Source: DAOVDI01 sp965373045 (GTDB lineage Bacteria > Acidobacteriota > Aminicenantia > Aminicenantales > Aminicenantaceae). From it: a stretch of 19,849 nucleotides of DNA. Positions 8,359-16,545 of the stretch are shown piece after piece. Location of the stretch: NCBI GenBank assembly GCA_965373045.1, contig CBDVEQ010000021.1, positions 1-19,849 on the forward strand. Direction: 5' to 3'. The position numbers and the translations under genes were made by a program. The first letter of the stretch is position 1, and each line of letters opens with the position of its first letter. The notes under the pieces were generated by a model. It made no database searches and was not told the origin of the DNA. It saw only the letters and a program-made list of their open reading frames with translations.

Positions 8359-8505
8359 GGATTCGAGGATTCTAGGATTCGAGTGGGAAGAAAAGATAGA
8401 AAGAGTCGAGTGACTTAATTAATAATTATAAAGAATTGAAAGTACGGAAGATAATTGTTAGAAAGAAAAGCGCTTGAATCCTTGATCCCTCGAATCCTTG
8501 ATCCC
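8359..8505. repeat. Imperfect inverted repeat built of 8-nt tandem units
   Basis: Positions 8359-8382 hold three tandem 8-mers of the form GGATTCGA/GGATTCTA/GGATTCGA. Positions 8474-8505 hold four units of the reverse complement family: TTGAATCC, TTGATCCC, TCGAATCC, TTGATCCC. The two arms are therefore oppositely oriented and could pair over about 24 bp imperfectly around a 91-nt AT-rich, purine-rich centre. A run of seven T follows at 8506-8512. It occupies most of the 310-nt gene-free gap 8226-8535. It may be a MITE-like or REP-like dispersed element; no target-site duplication was found by eye. Confidence 0.7.
8436..8464 (+). promoter_or_regulatory. Possible sigma70-type promoter for the glycerate kinase operon
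   Basis: TTGAAA (8436-8441), a 17-nt spacer, then TAGAAA (8459-8464, 4 of 6 to consensus). It lies in the centre of the inverted repeat, about 70 nt before the kinase start. The -10 is weak and the region is AT-rich, so chance is likely. Confidence 0.25.
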
Positions 8506-8535
8506 TTTTTTTCAGCTTATCGGCAGTTTTTATGA

Positions 8536-9876
8536 ATGAAGCAGGCTAAATCTATGGACAATTTAAAAAACGACAGCTTGCTCATCTTTAAGGCAGGCCT
8601 GGAAGCAGTCGATCCGTTCCAGGCTGTGAACCATCACGTTAAAACCAAAAATAATATCCTTCATATAGGACAGCGCAAATATGACCTTTCTCAATATAAA
8701 AGAATCTTTGTTTTAGGAGCAGGAAAAGCATCGGCCGCTATGGCCAAATCTGTCGAAAATATTCTGGGAGACCGCATCACCGACGGGATCCTGAATGTGA
8801 AATACGGCCACAGCATACCGCTTGAATTTATTCGCATCAATGAGGCAGGACACCCCCTGCCGGATGAATCCGGGTTTCAAGGCGCACAGCAGATAGTTGA
8901 ATTGGCCCGGAGCGCCAGAGAAAAGGACCTGATTTTTTTTCTCATATCAGGCGGTGGCTCCGCTCTTCTTCCCTATCCTATACTTGGAATCACTCTGGAT
9001 GAGATAAAAAAGCTTACTCAGATCCTCCTGAAGACCGGCGCCACTATTCACGAGATCAACACTCTTCGAAAACATCTCTCCCTTGTCAAAGGAGGGAATC
9101 TGGCAAAGATCGCCTATCCGGCAACACTGATCTCCTTGATCCTTTCTGACGTTATCGGTGATGATCTGGACACCATCGCCTCCGGTCCCACAGTTCCGGA
9201 TAACAGCACATTTCTCCAGTGCAAACAAATTCTTGAAAAATATCATATCCAGGAAAAGATCCCCTCAGGGATCCGGAAAATAATATCCAAAGGCGAAAAG
9301 GGCCTTATCCCTGAAACTCCAAAGCAAAACGATCCCGCATTTCAGCGGACTCAGAACTGCATTGTGGGAAGCAATATCCAGGCCGCAAAGGGCGCCATGA
9401 AGAAAGCGGAAGAACTGGGCTATAACAGCATGATCTTATCCACCGTCGTTTCGGGGGAAACCAGGGATGCTGCCGCAGCTCATACCGCCATTGCCAGAAA
9501 TATCCTCATGACTGGAAATCCCATAATAAGACCTGCCTGCGTTATCTCCGGGGGAGAAACAACGGTTTCTATTCAAGGCAATGGTCTGGGCGGGCGCAAC
9601 CAGGAGTTTGTTTTGGCTGCAGCCATGAACATCGACGGATTGGAAAACACGGCCATATTGAGCTGCGGCACAGATGGCACGGACGGGCCTACAGACGCGG
9701 CAGGAGCCTATGCCGACGGCAAAACAATCGGGCGCGCCCGCAAGCTGGGCCTAGATGCCGGACAGTTTTTGCTGAACAATGATTCATACCATTTCTTCCA
9801 GCCGCTCAATGACCTGATAATAACAGGCCCCACATATACAAATGTTATGGATCTGCATGTTTTAATCGTTCAATAA
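8536..9876 (+). CDS. Glycerate 2-kinase, MOFRL family (GckA-like)
   Basis: This enzyme phosphorylates D-glycerate at C2, giving 2-phosphoglycerate for lower glycolysis; it is used in the non-phosphorylative Entner-Doudoroff branch and in serine or glycolate catabolism. The 446 residues cover both family domains: the N-terminal DUF4147 part with GAGKASAAMA (K64), HPLPD, SGGGSALLP (138-146) and LSDVIGDDLDTIASGPTVPD (around D205), and the C-terminal MOFRL part with GGRNQEFVLA (R354), GTDGTDGPTDAAGA and GPTYTNVMDLHVL. The start is uncertain: the ATG at 8536 has no SD, while an in-frame ATG at 8554 has AGG at 8543-8545 and gives MDNLKNDSLLIF, which fits family N-termini well. It is probably co-transcribed with the oxidoreductase 21 nt downstream. 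Confidence 0.92.
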   Translation: MKQAKSMDNLKNDSLLIFKAGLEAVDPFQAVNHHVKTKNNILHIGQRKYDLSQYKRIFVLGAGKASAAMAKSVENILGDRITDGILNVKYGHSIPLEFIRINEAGHPLPDESGFQGAQQIVELARSAREKDLIFFLISGGGSALLPYPILGITLDEIKKLTQILLKTGATIHEINTLRKHLSLVKGGNLAKIAYPATLISLILSDVIGDDLDTIASGPTVPDNSTFLQCKQILEKYHIQEKIPSGIRKIISKGEKGLIPETPKQNDPAFQRTQNCIVGSNIQAAKGAMKKAEELGYNSMILSTVVSGETRDAAAAHTAIARNILMTGNPIIRPACVISGGETTVSIQGNGLGGRNQEFVLAAAMNIDGLENTAILSCGTDGTDGPTDAAGAYADGKTIGRARKLGLDAGQFLLNNDSYHFFQPLNDLIITGPTYTNVMDLHVLIVQ

Positions 9877-9897
9877 TCGTTTACAGGAGATATTGTA

Positions 9898-11238
9898 ATG
9901 AAAAAAATTCTTGTTCTTGGGGCAGGCCGTTCTTCCACAACTCTCATCCAATACCTGTTGGATCACTCATTTAATAACAAATGGAAGATCGTTCTGGGGG
10001 ACATCTCTGAAGAGCTTGCCCTCCAGAAGATCAAGGATCATCCCAACGGCAAGGCTGTGGGCTTTAATATCAAAGACAGGAAGCTCCGCCAGCAGCTCAT
10101 AGAAGATACAGACCTTGTTATCTCCATGCTCCCACAACGGATGCACTATCCGGTAGCCTTGGGCTGCCTGAAATTCAGGAAACACATGATAACTGCCTCT
10201 TATGTCTCCCCCAAGATCAAAAGACTGGATAAAGAAGTCAAAAAGCATGACCTATTATTTCTGAACGAGATCGGACTGGATCCGGGGATCGACCACATGT
10301 CCGCCATGCGGATCATAGACAGGATCAGATCCCAGGGAGGCAAGATCACTGTATTCGATTCCTCCACCGGCGGATTGATCGCCCCGGAGAGCGATAACAA
10401 CCCATGGCATTACAAATTCACGTGGAATCCCAGGAATGTCATCCTTGCCGGCCAGGACGGCGCAAGATTCCTTTATAACTGCCGTTTTAAACACATCCCC
10501 TACCACAAACTCTTTCAGAGGATAGAGACAGTTCAGCTTCAGGGTATGGGCAATTTTGAGATCTATCCAAACCGGGATTCTCTTAAATATCAGAGCACAT
10601 ATGACATGTTCGACATCAAAACCATGTTTCGCGGAACAATCAGACGTTCAGGCTTTTGTGCAGCCTGGGACGTTTTTGTCCAGCTAGGTTTAACCGACGA
10701 CACATATCTCGTCGAGCAGGCCGAAAACATGACCTACCGGAATTTTATCAACATCTACCTGAAATATCACAAACATCGCCCTGTTGAGAAAAAACTGGCC
10801 GCATACCTCGGCATCAAAGAAAATTCCGGGGTCATGAAAAGGATCCAGTGGACAGGCATATTTGAAGAAACACCGATCGGTCTTAAAAAAGCCACGCCTG
10901 CCCAGATATTACAGAAACTGCTCGAATCCAAATGGAAGCTCGATCCTGATGACAAAGATATGATCGTCATGCTTCACAGAATAAAATACATTTTGAACGG
11001 CGAAAAAAATAATATCTGGGCCACTCTGGTTGTCATTGGGAACGACCCGGAAAACACAGCCATGGCCAAAACAGTCGGCCTTCCCGTAGGAATAGCAGCC
11101 AAGCTGATCCTGGAAGACAGGATCCCGGCCCGGGGCATTCAGATCCCCCTGCTTAAGGAGATCTATGAACCGGTCCTGAATGAACTGGAAGAGCACGGGA
11201 TACGATTCATAGAGGAAGATCGAGAGTTCGATGTATAG
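9898..11238 (+). CDS. Saccharopine dehydrogenase-like NAD(P)-binding oxidoreductase
   Basis: This protein resembles saccharopine reductase/dehydrogenase (Lys9-like), which acts between lysine or aminoadipate semialdehyde and saccharopine. The N-terminus is a Rossmann fold (KKILVLGAGRSS, residues 3-13; DLVISMLP at about 73-80). The family segment NEIGLDPGIDHMSAM (about 124-138) is clear, followed by YPNRDSL, TMFRGTIRRSGFC and, near the end, AMAKTVGLPVGIAAKLIL. The 446-residue length is full for the family. An AGGAG at 9885-9889 precedes the ATG. No LysX/AAA-pathway or lysine-catabolism partner is present, so the real substrate is open; related family members reduce other imines. The next gene starts 41 nt downstream. 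Confidence 0.88.
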   Translation: MKKILVLGAGRSSTTLIQYLLDHSFNNKWKIVLGDISEELALQKIKDHPNGKAVGFNIKDRKLRQQLIEDTDLVISMLPQRMHYPVALGCLKFRKHMITASYVSPKIKRLDKEVKKHDLLFLNEIGLDPGIDHMSAMRIIDRIRSQGGKITVFDSSTGGLIAPESDNNPWHYKFTWNPRNVILAGQDGARFLYNCRFKHIPYHKLFQRIETVQLQGMGNFEIYPNRDSLKYQSTYDMFDIKTMFRGTIRRSGFCAAWDVFVQLGLTDDTYLVEQAENMTYRNFINIYLKYHKHRPVEKKLAAYLGIKENSGVMKRIQWTGIFEETPIGLKKATPAQILQKLLESKWKLDPDDKDMIVMLHRIKYILNGEKNNIWATLVVIGNDPENTAMAKTVGLPVGIAAKLILEDRIPARGIQIPLLKEIYEPVLNELEEHGIRFIEEDREFDV

Positions 11239-11279
11239 AAAGTTTTTTCATAATTTTTCAGAATTAATGGAGATGATCG

Positions 11280-12776
11280 ATGAAAAAATTCGCCTTATTG
11301 CTTTCAATCTTAATTCCGCTGTTTCTCCCTTTAAATGCCACTGATATCATTACGATAGGGGACGAGGAAGGAGAGGGCAAGCTGCTCATGCCTTTCCAGA
11401 TCGAGGAAGGCCCGGACAGCAACATTTATATCTACGACCAGATGGATTCCCAGATCAAGGTTTTTTCCCCGGATGGAAAATACCTAAGAAAAATCGGGGG
11501 TAAAGGACAGGGTCCTGGCGAAATCCAGCGTGCAGACGGGCTATCTTTTGGTTTCACTCCGGACGGAAACCTGTATTTCACAGAATATTTTGCCGGACAC
11601 CCATGGATGACATTTATGAGCCTTTCCGGAAAATATGTTGATATCCTCAAATATGATGTCAGCAAATTTTTTGGAATAGGCAGCGCTACTGCCCTTAAGG
11701 ACGGCCGATACCTTGTCGAATTCAATTTCTCGGGAAAACCTGAAAAAAAGAAGGATTATTTCCTCATCCACTCACCCCGGGAAATCGCGCTTGTCAACAA
11801 CAAAGGACAGATCCTGTCAAAGATAAAAAAAGCCGATCCCATCACACGGATTTCCTATCATGATGACGGAGCCGATTCTCCCATCCCCTTCACCCCTCAT
11901 TTCTTTTGGAGTCCATTCAAAAAGGGGACGGTTCTATTTTCAGACGGTCTCAGCACAAAACTTCAGGTCTATGATCACAGCGGAAATCTGGTTGAAGAAA
12001 TCCCCACTCCCCTTCCCAAGCCGGCAAAAGTCACAGGAAAGCATCTGAGCCAATGGCGCGAGGAGAGGAAGGAAATGATGCGGTCCCGGAATATTAGCTG
12101 GTACAACCGGTTCGGCAAGGTCATCGAAAAATACAAAAAATCCATCCACAAGAAGAAACCCAATCTCTCCGAATTATCCGTCACGCCGGAGGGGAATATC
12201 CTGCTGGCCGGGAGTGGAGATGAGGAAACCCGGTCAATCGACTACTGGCTGATGGATGAGAAAGGGAAATCCCTGGCCAAGATCATCACCTCAGCCATGG
12301 GGATCAAAATAACGCCGCACTTTATTTTTTTCGGTACCATGGATGAGGATTATATTGTTAAGACCTATGCCCTGAAACGACAGGGGGATGAGGCTTCAGA
12401 CCTCAAACAGGTAGAAGCTTATTTAACCAGCTCTATTCAGGACGTTATAAGCCCAGTCGATCCATTGACAGACCGCCCTAATATCAGACGTCTCGATGGT
12501 GGCGCCGCACCAGAATCGAAGGCCCGGAGGAGCATCCCGGTAAGCTCCGCAGTCATTGGCCACTCCTTCCTCGGCCAGCAGTTTCACCATCTCTTTCACT
12601 TTGTCCGCAGGCAGATCCACAGTAAAGCATACACTGGTGTTGGAACGGATATCTTTGCTTTCCGCCAGAAAATCGATCCAGTCATGAGAAGCGACAAAAT
12701 CCTCAAAGGCAGCCAGGTTGGCATTGCTGCGTTTGATCAGTCCCTGGAGTCCGCCGACCGACTCCGCCCAGTTTAA
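11280..12776 (+). CDS. Secreted 6-bladed beta-propeller protein; 3' end probably frameshifted
   Basis: Residues 1-20 are a signal peptide (MKKF, a Leu/Ile core, cleavage likely after LNA). The mature part has NHL/TolB-like blade patterns: GPDSNIYIYDQMDSQIKVFSPDGKYLRKIGGKGQGPGEI is an exemplary blade spread over residues about 44-82, and FTPDGNLYF, LKDGRYLVEF and VTPEGNILLAG recur later. Such propellers are numerous in Aminicenantes and Bacteroidetes and their ligands are unknown. It follows a GGAGA at 11269-11273. The annotated frame of 498 residues runs from about residue 368 into sequence that is the antisense of serC; the tail has no blade pattern and is rich in Arg, His and Ser. The true protein probably ends near residue 370 (see finding on the G5 tract). 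Confidence 0.75.
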   Translation: MKKFALLLSILIPLFLPLNATDIITIGDEEGEGKLLMPFQIEEGPDSNIYIYDQMDSQIKVFSPDGKYLRKIGGKGQGPGEIQRADGLSFGFTPDGNLYFTEYFAGHPWMTFMSLSGKYVDILKYDVSKFFGIGSATALKDGRYLVEFNFSGKPEKKKDYFLIHSPREIALVNNKGQILSKIKKADPITRISYHDDGADSPIPFTPHFFWSPFKKGTVLFSDGLSTKLQVYDHSGNLVEEIPTPLPKPAKVTGKHLSQWREERKEMMRSRNISWYNRFGKVIEKYKKSIHKKKPNLSELSVTPEGNILLAGSGDEETRSIDYWLMDEKGKSLAKIITSAMGIKITPHFIFFGTMDEDYIVKTYALKRQGDEASDLKQVEAYLTSSIQDVISPVDPLTDRPNIRRLDGGAAPESKARRSIPVSSAVIGHSFLGQQFHHLFHFVRRQIHSKAYTGVGTDIFAFRQKIDPVMRSDKILKGSQVGIAAFDQSLESADRLRPV

Positions 12777-13550
12777 AGCAGCCAGATAATCCTCGTTGGC
12801 CAGCATGGATGGCGTATTAATGGTAGAGCCCTTGAAAATCCCTTCATTCAGCTTTCCGCCCTTGGTCATCCGGAAAATCTTGGGCATCGGCCAGGGAGGC
12901 GCATAGGATTCAAGGCGCTCCACTGCTCTCGGAGACAGGATCAAAATACCGTGGGCCGCTTCTCCGCCCAGAACCTTCTGCCAGGAGTAGGTGATCACAT
13001 CCAGTTTCTCATAGGGGATATCCATGGCGAAAAGCGCGGATGTGGCATCACATAAAGTTAGACCATCACGGTTATCCGGGATCCAGTCACCGTTGGGAAG
13101 CTTGACCCCGCTGGTGGTTCCATTCCAGACAAAAACAATATCATTGGTAAAATCAGCCCGGGAAAGATCGGGAAGCCTCCCGTAATCCGCACTGAAAACC
13201 CGGACATTGTCCAACTTAAGCTGCTTCTCGATATCGGTCGCCCACCCTTTGGAAAAAGATTCCCAGACAAACACATCCACACCTCTGGGACCGAGAAGGG
13301 ACCACATGGCCATCTCAAACGCGCCGGTATCAGAGGCCGGAACAATACCGATCCGGTAATCGTCAGGAAGACCCAGTATCTTTTTTGTTTTATCAACAGC
13401 CTCGGCCAATTTCCCTTTCCCAAGACTGCTCCGGTGAGAGCGGCCCAGAGGCGCATCTTTCAACTCATCCAGAGAATATCCCGGGTGTTTGGCACATGGC
13501 CCGGACGAAAAATTCGGACAATTGGGCTTGATATCAGGTTTAGGTTTCAT
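12423..13550 (-). CDS. serC: Phosphoserine aminotransferase (serC, alphaproteobacterial/archaeal type)
   Basis: SerC is a PLP enzyme that converts 3-phosphohydroxypyruvate plus glutamate to O-phosphoserine in serine synthesis. The 375-residue product has NFSSGPCAKHPG at the start, the GRSHRSS segment, GIVPASDTGAFEMA (71-80), DATSALFAMD (cofactor Asp168) and YSWQKVLGGEAAHG with the Schiff-base lysine at K192. The phrase TYSWQKVLGGEAAHG and the N-terminal layout fit the alphaproteobacterial/archaeal SerC subgroup rather than E. coli SerC. The ATG at 13550 has a strong GAGGAG SD at 13557-13562, 6 nt away. No serA or serB is adjacent. Its 3' end is antisense to the extended propeller frame. Confidence 0.94.
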   Translation of the reverse strand: MKPKPDIKPNCPNFSSGPCAKHPGYSLDELKDAPLGRSHRSSLGKGKLAEAVDKTKKILGLPDDYRIGIVPASDTGAFEMAMWSLLGPRGVDVFVWESFSKGWATDIEKQLKLDNVRVFSADYGRLPDLSRADFTNDIVFVWNGTTSGVKLPNGDWIPDNRDGLTLCDATSALFAMDIPYEKLDVITYSWQKVLGGEAAHGILILSPRAVERLESYAPPWPMPKIFRMTKGGKLNEGIFKGSTINTPSMLANEDYLAALNWAESVGGLQGLIKRSNANLAAFEDFVASHDWIDFLAESKDIRSNTSVCFTVDLPADKVKEMVKLLAEEGVANDCGAYRDAPPGLRFWCGATIETSDIRAVCQWIDWAYNVLNRAG

Positions 13551-13623
13551 GGCATTCTCCTCACAATATGAACAATCCAGAGTAACACAGAAAAAACCGG
13601 ATTTTCAACAAAAAGAAAGATGC

Positions 13624-14916
13624 TTAACGAAATCGTCTCCAGCCACCTCTGATCTCACCAAATCTCGGATTGACGACATTGCTGTAGATCGACCCGAATG
13701 TAAAACTCAATCCGACCTCCAGGGAGTACTGGTATTCGGTCGCCAGTTCCTTGCGGCGGAGCAGGATCTCTTCCAGAGTTGCTTCTCCAAACGGCAGCGA
13801 AAGCTGATCGTGAATGACTTCATAACGTCCGTCAATTTCCAGAGAAAGCCCTTTGAAGATCCGGAGTGATAATTCGACGTTAAATTCAAGCCTGTTTTTT
13901 GAGAAGTCATGAAAATAGTTTGAACCCTCCAGGGAAGCTTCCACATTTCCCCACGGCTCTTTCATCTCGAAAGTAATATCAAGAGATTGTCCAAACAGAT
14001 GCTCGGACATTTTTTTATAAATAGTCTCTTCACGATAATTAGCATAACTGTGAGCCAGCTTATAGAGAAAACGCAACTGTCTTCGCGTCGACTGCGAATA
14101 AGGGAAAAAATTATATTCAATAGCCAGAGCCGGATTGATGCTGAAGTGAACATTCCGGTAGGTCGAAGATGATAAATTCAGAAAACCACCAATAGACCAG
14201 TGGTCATTGATGCTTTTGGCATAAAGCCCGCTGAAACTTTCCATCTCTGACGTACTGGTGACTAATTCATCTTCATAATCATACTTCCTCTGGTCAAAAT
14301 TGGCTGAAATACCCATGCGCAGCTTGGACGCCGGCGTGACTCTATTAACCGAAATATTTCCATAAATGGACTTGGAGCTTTTCTGCGCCTCGCCATTGAG
14401 ACGTCCGTTCATGCTGGCACTGAACACCCAGAAGTTCCATTTATCAACAACCGCAGTCGGCTGTACTTTCGAGCGAAAGGATACTCCCAGAAGGCTGCAT
14501 ATAGGAGTCCTGGCCGCATAGGGAACAAGCCCCAGCTTTAAATATCTGACATATTCTCTTCGTATCTCATCACTCGTTTCTGTTTTATTGGACACATAAA
14601 CCAGGGTGTTGCTGAGATCGGAAAACCCATTTTTACCGATGAAAGCGAAAGTATATTCCCGTCCGCCGGCTCCAGTGGTCTGCTGCGTAATCAGGACATG
14701 AACATCCGCTTCCTTGTGATCCCTCACATAATTCACAAAAGGGATCTCGGTTTTTATATAATTCATATCGCACCGGCGGCAGTCGATAAAGACCTTAGGC
14801 GCCTGCTTCTTTAACTCATTGATATATTCCTGCAATGTTCGAACAGCAGAACCAGATACACTTAAAAATCCTACAAGTAAAAATATCAAAGAAACCATTA
14901 TCTTCCGGTTCTTCAT
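13624..14916 (-). CDS. Exported protein of unknown function, probable outer-membrane beta-barrel
   Basis: The 430-residue product starts with a signal peptide (MKNRKIMVSLIFLLVGFLSV, cleavage likely after GSA at about residue 24). The mature N-terminus has a CxxC (DCRRCD, C46 and C49), then PFVNYVRDHKEADVHVLITQ and GGREYTFAFIGKNGF, a block I recognise as conserved in similar exported proteins without assigned function. From about residue 155 to the end, alternating polar/hydrophobic strands with many aromatic residues (WNFWVFSASMNGRL, MGISANFDQRKY, SLEVGLSFTFGSIY) suggest a beta-barrel. The C-terminal residue is Arg, not the Phe of the standard beta-signal. I chose the ATG at 14916 because AAGGAG (14923-14928) is 6 nt upstream; the frame is open to 14967. 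serC follows 73 nt downstream. Confidence 0.7.
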   Translation of the reverse strand: MKNRKIMVSLIFLLVGFLSVSGSAVRTLQEYINELKKQAPKVFIDCRRCDMNYIKTEIPFVNYVRDHKEADVHVLITQQTTGAGGREYTFAFIGKNGFSDLSNTLVYVSNKTETSDEIRREYVRYLKLGLVPYAARTPICSLLGVSFRSKVQPTAVVDKWNFWVFSASMNGRLNGEAQKSSKSIYGNISVNRVTPASKLRMGISANFDQRKYDYEDELVTSTSEMESFSGLYAKSINDHWSIGGFLNLSSSTYRNVHFSINPALAIEYNFFPYSQSTRRQLRFLYKLAHSYANYREETIYKKMSEHLFGQSLDITFEMKEPWGNVEASLEGSNYFHDFSKNRLEFNVELSLRIFKGLSLEIDGRYEVIHDQLSLPFGEATLEEILLRRKELATEYQYSLEVGLSFTFGSIYSNVVNPRFGEIRGGWRRFR

Positions 14917-15094
14917 GTAATTCTCCTTTATAAACTTCAACACAATTACTCCGTTTAGACGTAACAAAAATTAGAATCTTCCAGTTGTGAGAAAGATCAG
15001 TTCTGATTATAATGAGTAAAATCAAATAGAATTAGAAATGGCCCGGGTGAATATAAACATCATTGGATACATTCCTACCTTAGATTTTCAGTTC

Positions 15095-16324
15095 TCATTT
15101 GGCAAGAATTCTATGATATTTTTTCTTGCCGGAGCGAAGAAGAATACCTTCAGGAGTCAAGTCATTTTCATTCACCCATCGCTCAAGACTGTCTATGCGC
15201 TGATCATTGATGTAAAGACCGCCCTGTTTGATCAGCCTTTTCGCCTCGCCCCTGGAACCGGTTAATCCCACTTCAGCAAACAGCTCGGCCGGGTTGATCC
15301 CTTGCTCGAGACGACTGCGGCTTATTGTCGTTGTAGGCATACCATCCAGTTCTCCGCCCTTTCCGAAAGCGGCTTCAGATGAAGCTTTTGCTTCTCTGGC
15401 AGCTGATTTGCCGTGAGAGATTATCGTGGCTTCAAAGGCCAGGATCTGTTTGGCTTCTCTGAGCTCACTCCCCTGAAGGGACTCCAACCGTTTGATCTCA
15501 TCCATAGAAAAAAAGGTGAAAATCTTTAAAAACGGTCCAACATCCCGGTCATCACAATTGATCCAGTACTGATAAAAGTCATAGGGATTGAGTTTTTTCG
15601 CATCCAGCCAGACGGTCCCTGAAGCCGTCTTTCCCATTTTGGCTCCAGTCGATAAGGTCAGGAGCGGAAAGGTCATAGCCTCTACTTTGACGTTATCAAC
15701 CCGCCGGATAAGGTCCACTCCAGCCAGAATGTTGCCCCACTGGTCATCGCCTCCCATCTGGAGAGTGCATCCATAATTGCGGAACAGATAGAGAAAGTCA
15801 TACGCTTGAAGGAGCTGATAGTTGAATTCTATGAAAGAAAGCCCTTTTTCCATCCTCTGCCTGTACGCTTCGGCTGCGAGCATCCGGTTCACACTGAAAT
15901 GCCTGCCGATATTTCTGAGAAATTCGACATAGTTCAGCTTCAGCAGCCAGTCGGCGTTGTCCAGGGCGATACAGTTCTTGCCGTCAAAATGCAGATATCG
16001 GTCAAGCTGCGAATGGATCTGCCGGCCGTATTCACGGATTATTTCCTCTGTTAGCATCTGCCTCAATTCGGTTTTTCCGCTGGGATCTCCGACCATGGTC
16101 GTCCCGCCGCCGACAATGGCGATGGGCTTGTGACCGGCCCGCTGCAGGTGTTTCATGACCATAATTGGCACAAGGCTTCCAATATGAAGACTGGTGGCCG
16201 TGCTGTCAAAGCCGATATAGAATACAAAAGGATCACCGCCCAGCATTTTGCGGACAGCATCATCATCCGATGTCTGAGCGATCAGGCCGCGTTCTTTTAG
16301 AATATCAAATACATTTTCACTCAT
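15095..16324 (-). CDS. tyrS: Tyrosyl-tRNA synthetase
   Basis: TyrS is a class I aminoacyl-tRNA synthetase that charges tRNA-Tyr. The 409-residue protein has FVFYIGFDSTATSLHIGS (35-50, HIGH-like motif HIGS), VGGGTTMVGDPSGK, YQLLQAYDF and GGDDQWGN (tyrosine pocket), and KMGKT (229-233, the KMSKS-like loop in the KFGKT style of bacterial TyrS). The C-terminal about 65 residues form an S4 RNA-binding domain (VGLTGSRGEAKRLIKQGGLYIND). I chose the ATG at 16324, preceded by GGAG; the in-frame ATG at 16375 would add a 17-residue stretch without family similarity and overlap the promoter region. No T-box-like leader is visible. Confidence 0.95.
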   Translation of the reverse strand: MSENVFDILKERGLIAQTSDDDAVRKMLGGDPFVFYIGFDSTATSLHIGSLVPIMVMKHLQRAGHKPIAIVGGGTTMVGDPSGKTELRQMLTEEIIREYGRQIHSQLDRYLHFDGKNCIALDNADWLLKLNYVEFLRNIGRHFSVNRMLAAEAYRQRMEKGLSFIEFNYQLLQAYDFLYLFRNYGCTLQMGGDDQWGNILAGVDLIRRVDNVKVEAMTFPLLTLSTGAKMGKTASGTVWLDAKKLNPYDFYQYWINCDDRDVGPFLKIFTFFSMDEIKRLESLQGSELREAKQILAFEATIISHGKSAAREAKASSEAAFGKGGELDGMPTTTISRSRLEQGINPAELFAEVGLTGSRGEAKRLIKQGGLYINDQRIDSLERWVNENDLTPEGILLRSGKKKYHRILAK

Positions 16325-16349
16325 CACTTTTTCTCCATCCAACTTCCAG

Positions 16350-16379
16350 TTTATAGCATAATTCTCCCTATACACTCAA
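16350..16379 (-). promoter_or_regulatory. Possible promoter for tyrS
   Basis: On the minus strand TTGAGT (16374-16379), an 18-nt spacer and TATAAA (16350-16355). The expected transcript start at about 16343 leaves a leader of about 19 nt that still includes the GGAG SD, and it would rule out the longer tyrS start. Only moderately consensus-like. Confidence 0.35.
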
Positions 16380-16398
16380 CTCCTGATGTAAAAAATGA

Positions 16399-16427
16399 TT
16401 GAAAAATTCAGGCTGATTTGTTATAAA
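16399..16427 (+). promoter_or_regulatory. Probable sigma70-type promoter for pta-ackA
   Basis: TTGAAA (16399-16404), a spacer of exactly 17 nt, then TATAAA (16422-16427): five of six matches in each hexamer. A start near 16434 gives a leader of about 110 nt before the pta ATG. The leader is A-rich with no obvious hairpin or riboswitch. Confidence 0.6.
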
Positions 16428-16545
16428 TTATAGTTAGAAATATTTTTTTTATTAGATTGCTAAGGAAAAGATCAAGCACCCCCTGTTCCGGGCAAAAAAT
16501 AAATAAAAAACTCTAATGGGATATCACCCTTGCAGGAATAAATAA

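Noticed and set aside
8359..8505. Small CRISPR array
   Set aside because: The units are 8 nt, directly abutting and oppositely oriented in the two arms, with no spacer-like unique sequence of regular length and no cas genes.
8474..8512. Rho-independent terminator (repeat arm followed by T7)
   Set aside because: The only pairing partner for the arm is about 91 nt upstream, there is no compact GC-rich stem directly before the T run, and no plus-strand gene ends nearby.
13058..13456. 132-residue minus-strand open frame inside serC
   Set aside because: It lies wholly inside the well-supported serC in another frame and shows no family motif; it is a coding shadow.
13489..13869. 126-residue plus-strand open frame spanning the serC start and the end of the exported protein gene
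   Set aside because: It is antisense to two supported genes, has no SD and no recognisable motif.
15006..15013. TATAAT -10 box upstream of the exported barrel-like protein
   Set aside because: ATTATAAT is a self-complementary AT octamer and no acceptable -35 hexamer lies 15-19 nt upstream on the minus strand.
16434..16545. Riboswitch or structured leader in the pta 5' UTR
   Set aside because: The stretch is A/T-rich with only a 3-bp CCC/GGG match around 16480-16495; no known riboswitch core is recognisable.
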